DNA of 64,000 nt, taken from contig JAACJO010000002.1 in assembly GCA_013368445.1 (NCBI GenBank), positions 2,356,001 through 2,420,000 on the forward strand, in the 5' to 3' direction. The stretch comes from Leucocoprinus leucothites (Eukaryota > Basidiomycota > Agaricomycetes > Agaricales > Agaricaceae). Made by a program: the position numbers and the translations under genes. The notes beneath the pieces were generated by a model. It had not been told where the DNA came from, ran no database searches, and saw only the letters and a list, made by a program, of their open reading frames with translations. Below, piece by piece: positions 60,246-64,000 of this stretch. Position 1 is the first letter of the stretch; each line of letters opens with the position of its first letter.

Positions 60246-61415
60246 ATGCCTGAGTCAATGTAAGTTCTTGTTACCATACAATGTTCACTCTTTTGCTCAT
60301 TCAAAATCCTATTATCTGTTATCTGCTAGCTATTCAACTACCTCACAGATACCCAGAATACCTGAGCCCGTTGTTCTTGCGTGGACTCCGGACTATGATG
60401 ATGGCGACGTCGCGTATATCGCAGGGTCACCTCCACCTCCCGGCCCTCCACCACCCTCAGCAGCGAGTGCATCAACAACATCGATAGCCACAATCAGAGG
60501 AGACCAGCTACAATCGCCCCCACCCCCACCCGCATCTTCGGCCGGTGCAACTAATGGACATTCCGATCATTGGGCGTCTACGATCTCATTAGCACATGCC
60601 ACTGTTGGTGATGGCTCGGCTTCGAGGAGAGTGTCAATGATTGAAGAAAGAAGTGTACTTGGTAGCGTACAAGAAGAAAGTCCACCCGAGTGCGTAATTA
60701 CTGTCATGAGCTCGGATGATAAGCTTATTATGCGGAATACACAGTTATGTGGAAGCTCTGATACCCACCTGTCCTGTGGACTACACATTCAATACGGTTG
60801 AAGGAGATTCTCATTCTATGGTTGTTGTCCCGCCTCTGGACGTAGTGGATACACGACCACGATACCATATCACTGTCGTACATGACCTGTTTGATCCAAC
60901 TTTCTTCGTGACGTCAATCCGCAAGGGAGGCAATAGCGGTCATCTTGTGGGTGACTTTAGGTGTGTAGGGGAGAACCATAGTTTCGCCATTTCCTGGATC
61001 GGTGATATCATAATACTTTTCAGAACGAAAGCAGATTGCTCGGCTTTGGAAGAAACAGTTTATTTCAAGAGATCCGAGGACCACATTTTTAAGAAGATAG
61101 TTGCTGGTACCAAAAAGGACGAGGTTCGTTTCATGTGCTATTTCGCTATTCCTTCTCTTCTGAGGTACGACTATATGGATAGTTCCAATGGAAGCTCCAA
61201 CATAAAGATGGTGGACTGCTGTTATGGCGATGGGAGAAGTGGTGGACTGTCAGTTCTTTTTCCTTCGCTATCCTCTTACCGGTCTTGACTTTACAACTAG
61301 TGCCGCTATGTCCCTACGCAGACGACGTCGAAAAATAAGCACTATGATACCATCGCGCAATTCTATCCTGCGGCGATGCGAACGTCTTCTAGCTCCCGCA
61401 GGATTACCAAAATGA
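60246..61415 (+). CDS. Orphan proline-rich protein
   Basis: No family recognised. Exon 1 (60246-60259) encodes MPES and is joined by a GT/AG intron to exon 2 (60349-60689), which gives IPRIPEPVVLAWTPDYDDGD and two polyproline runs (GSPPPPGPPPPSAA; QSPPPPPASS). A second intron (GTGCGT...ACACAG) leads to exon 3 at 60745, with SPPDYVEALIPTCPVDYTFN, TRPRYHITVVHDLFDPTFFV, FRCVGENHSFAISWIGDIII and AGTKKDEVRFMCYFAIPSLL. This part looks like a beta-rich globular domain. A last GT/AG intron may join a basic tail (MSLRRRRRKISTMIPSR) ending at 61415; without it the stop is at 61288. Proteins with a proline-rich head and an orphan beta domain are common as lineage-specific families in mushrooms. Confidence 0.6.
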
Positions 61416-61638
61416 CTATGGAACCTGCTGGCCAAAAGTACTTTGATGAAATATTGCTCTCTATATTGATCTTAGAGCGGAAGCGGAAGAAAATAGTGAC
61501 GCGTAGGAGTTGAGGAAACAGAATAAAACCATATGATGTACCATATCACCTCGAGATACCCTTCTGTATATGCCGGTATATCCTTAGGCTGTCATTGTAA
61601 CAGTAAAATCAGGGATACAAAACACCCAGTGTGTTTGA

Positions 61639-63686
61639 TTAGTGTGCAATAGGAGAGGCTAAGGTTGCTTCTGAGCCGGAGTCGATTTCTGGAGCGCGTG
61701 GTGTGTATGTTTCCAGTGCTTGTGTTAGCTTTTTAACGATATGTGCCACTAGCCCCTCGAACATTTGTCTGTCGTCGCCAAACACCCATTGTGACTCTAG
61801 GACGACCCGTGCAGGCACTTCGGAGAAATCAAAGAGCCACTGCATACTGCACATTAAAGTGACGCTTGTTTGAGGCGTAATAGATCCCTCGCGTTCACCG
61901 GGCTGGGGTTGGTCTAGATTCCGCCTTGCTCGGCGTGACCAAGTGTTGGCGTGCGCTTGAACCAGAACTGGGTTCAAGCGGAAAGTGGGAAAGGAGGACG
62001 CTTTTGGGAAATCTTCCTCTTCGAGAATGATAGGACGTTCACTTGCGGCGACGCGGGCTAGACTACAAATACCAAGGAGCGAGGTTTGCAGGTACTGAGC
62101 ATCAATGGAGGTAAATGACAATTGAAATTGACTAGTGAGGGTGTTCCGTGGTGGCTGTAGAGAATGCAAAGCATTATTTGGATGAACCGAAAGACGCCCA
62201 AAGGACTAGATGAAGATACAGTTAACCGAGGGCTCTATTGCTGTTGATATTCATGGGATACCCTTACATCAGGAAGATGTTCGTTTGTGAACGACCAGGC
62301 TATTCCCCAACGGCGAGTTTGTCCCTGGACAAACTCTGTTATCGCGTATGTCCGAATCTAGCATCTGGGTTTGAGTTGTACAGATAAGTAGCTACAATCG
62401 ACTCACGGAGCGCTTACGGAGCATGACGATAATCTCGGACATTGTTGACATTTTACCTATCATAGTCGTGAACCATCTTGTATCTGGTGAATTCGAGGAA
62501 CTACAAAGCTAAGTAGATCGCGTTACCTGCATTTCGCTCCGTGGCGTTCACTCTCATCAACCATCTGGCCAACGAACGCGGCCTCTCCGCCGGGCGGGTA
62601 AATCATTTCGGTATCCGCACCTGTACAAACCTGCAACGAAATAACATGCGTAGATGTTCGCAAAGTCAAGAGAGGCCACGTACACCACTAGGAGGAAGTT
62701 CTTTAAACTCGGTTGAACGGGCGATTTCTGCTCTACTAGTGTAGAACGGTGGATTACACATGGTGAAATCGAACCTGAAGGCAGTAAGAACTGATGTTGA
62801 GAGTTGGGAGTTTACTATGCTTACGGTGGTCCCGAGTAATTCTCAAAAGGAAATAGTATTGGTTTGTCTGAGGAAGCTCGCATGAGCCTGATTCGCTCCC
62901 CGAGGTTGTTGTCCTGGATATTGCTTTCTCCACAGTTAAATGATTTGCTGTCAATTTCTGGGGCATGTGTTCAAGTAAGAGCAAGGTAAGGGCACGTTCA
63001 TCGACCTCACCTGTAGCGATGAAGTCCCAAGCTGGTTCCATTTTGCAAGCCAGAAGAGGGTAAATGGCAGATGCACCTGTTCCACTACGTTGAAACCAAG
63101 AGTTAATTCCGTTCACCCTGAGAAATTTAGGACGTACATGTCAATTCCGCGTACTGTGCGTACGTCTTCACGGAAGAGAAAGCGATGCGCCCTCATGATA
63201 TCCTGGATCCAGAGGACATAGTTAAGTCTGCCAAACAGTTCAGCCACACATTGGATACTGCCAGAGAAAATCGGAGGACCTATTCGGCACCTGGCGGCCG
63301 ACAAACTTTAGCGGGAAAAGCTTAAACAAAGCATATCAATCCAATTACGTACTGGTGGACATAACCGATCGTCGGGCAACGTGAGGTGCAGTCCGAAATC
63401 GCGGTATAAAAGAGCCTGTGTCAAACATCTACACTATACCAGGGCATGATCAGAAATCTCCAGCAGTAAAGAATGTTATCCCTACCTCTGCGCGTCCGCA
63501 TCTTGAAAGTCAATCGTTTTTCGACGCGAGGGCGGGTGGGCAGGCTTGAGACTGATGGGAAAGAAAGTCAGTTTCAGTGGGAGAAATAAATTACATGGAC
63601 AGCGCGTACTGATCCAGTAGAGGTGGGTATACGCGCGCGAGCTCCTCAAATTCTATCTGCTGTGAGTATTTGTTTCGCCTATGCAT
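61639..63686 (-). CDS. METTL16-type U6 snRNA N6-adenosine methyltransferase
   Basis: This is an SAM-dependent RNA m6A methyltransferase (METTL16/DUF890 family; METT-10 in worm). The ATG at 63686 gives [20 protein letters not shown]. Many short exons follow, all joined in phase: [72 protein letters not shown] (SAM-binding GxGxG-like), [20 protein letters not shown], then [11 protein letters not shown] with the catalytic NPPF motif. Next are [40 protein letters not shown] and [18 protein letters not shown] (the conserved TEFxQGxTxRWxxAWSF block). The C-terminal part (62169-61639) is a divergent accessory domain ending ATLASPIAH. It is roughly 500 residues. The core matches the family very closely. 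Confidence 0.93.
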
Positions 63687-63860
63687 GAGAGTGAGTGGCG
63701 GTAAGTATGTGGAAGCGGGAGGAACGTTGTTTATACAAGTGGGCACTTGTTACACCGACCCTGCATCACTGTCAACACCAACAAACTTAAATCATTCTCC
63801 GTTCCAATTTGGTGGGGCAGTACTAGAATTCCAGGAATAGCTTTCTTTCTTCCCATAACC

Positions 63861-64000
63861 ATGTTATCTTTCTCTAATCTTCCTCCCGAAATACTACTCA
63901 AGATCGTTTCTCTACTCGAACTGCATGACGTCGCAAGGATACGGCAGGTACCGCCCACGTCGTAACCAATTCAATTACTTAACTTTCATTTCCAGTCTTG
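63861..64000 (+). CDS. F-box protein, first exon (runs off right edge)
   Basis: The ATG at 63861 opens an exon to 63947 encoding MLSFSNLPPEILLKIVSLLE and LHDVARIRQ, a canonical F-box (LPxEILxxIxSxLxxxDxxxxxx). A 48-bp intron (GTACCG...TTCCAG) ends at 63995, and the next exon starts at 63996. The gene continues beyond the window. It is head-to-head with the METTL16-type gene, with only about 175 bp between starts, implying a shared promoter. Confidence 0.8.

Overview
The window is nuclear DNA of a filamentous basidiomycete, most likely an Agaricomycete (mushroom-forming fungus). Nearly every gene is broken by many short introns of about 45-75 bp with GT-AG ends. The protein set is typical of this group: F-box proteins with an N-terminal coiled coil, a MYND-finger protein, a secreted sedolisin, a Doa10-type ligase and a fungal DUF2015-like protein. 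There is no operon structure, CRISPR array, insertion sequence or intact transposon. All gene models below were assembled by hand from open frames, splice consensus and family conservation.

Layout. 0-4.9 kb: a partial unknown gene at the left edge, an orphan gene with a C-terminal membrane segment, a divergent histone H3/H4 pair with a shared 280 bp promoter, and two identical intron-containing tRNA-Ala(AGC) genes in inverted orientation. 4.85-10.1 kb: a large Doa10/Ssm4-type RING-CH ubiquitin ligase. 10.3-11.2 kb: a doubtful small gene. 11.3-13.8 kb: a secreted tripeptidyl peptidase (sedolisin) with a 7-nt exon. 13.8-16 kb: no supported gene. 16-22 kb: exosome subunit Rrp4, a MYND-finger protein, the exon-junction protein Y14 and an HP1-like chromodomain protein. 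22-24.6 kb: gene-poor. 24.6-30.2 kb: two large proteins of unknown function. 30.2-33.1 kb: gene-poor. 33.1-38.1 kb: a DUF2015-like membrane protein, a CUE-like/DUF1771/Smr protein and a KAT14-like acetyltransferase.

38.6-45.7 kb: two F-box-type proteins and a large Rtc4-domain protein. 46-51.1 kb: a homoserine O-acetyltransferase-like hydrolase and a protein kinase with an unusual hydrophobic and proline-rich N-terminus. 51.4-57.7 kb: a dense housekeeping block with a short-chain dehydrogenase, monothiol glutaredoxin Grx5, the mitochondrial Hsp70 partner Zim17/Tim15, a Sec72-like TPR protein and the DEAD-box helicase Ded1. 57.7-60.2 kb: no supported gene. 60.2-64 kb: an orphan proline-rich protein, a METTL16-type U6 snRNA methyltransferase and the first exon of another F-box gene running off the right edge.

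Themes. Several genes act in chromatin and RNA biology (H3, H4, HP1-like, KAT14-like, Rrp4, Y14, Ded1, METTL16-like). Others act in protein quality control and targeting (Doa10, F-box proteins, Sec72-like, Zim17). Nothing suggests a horizontally acquired island or a biosynthetic cluster. The most unusual items are the histone H3 tail, the membrane-anchored kinase, the KAT14-like enzyme and the repeat-bearing orphan proteins.
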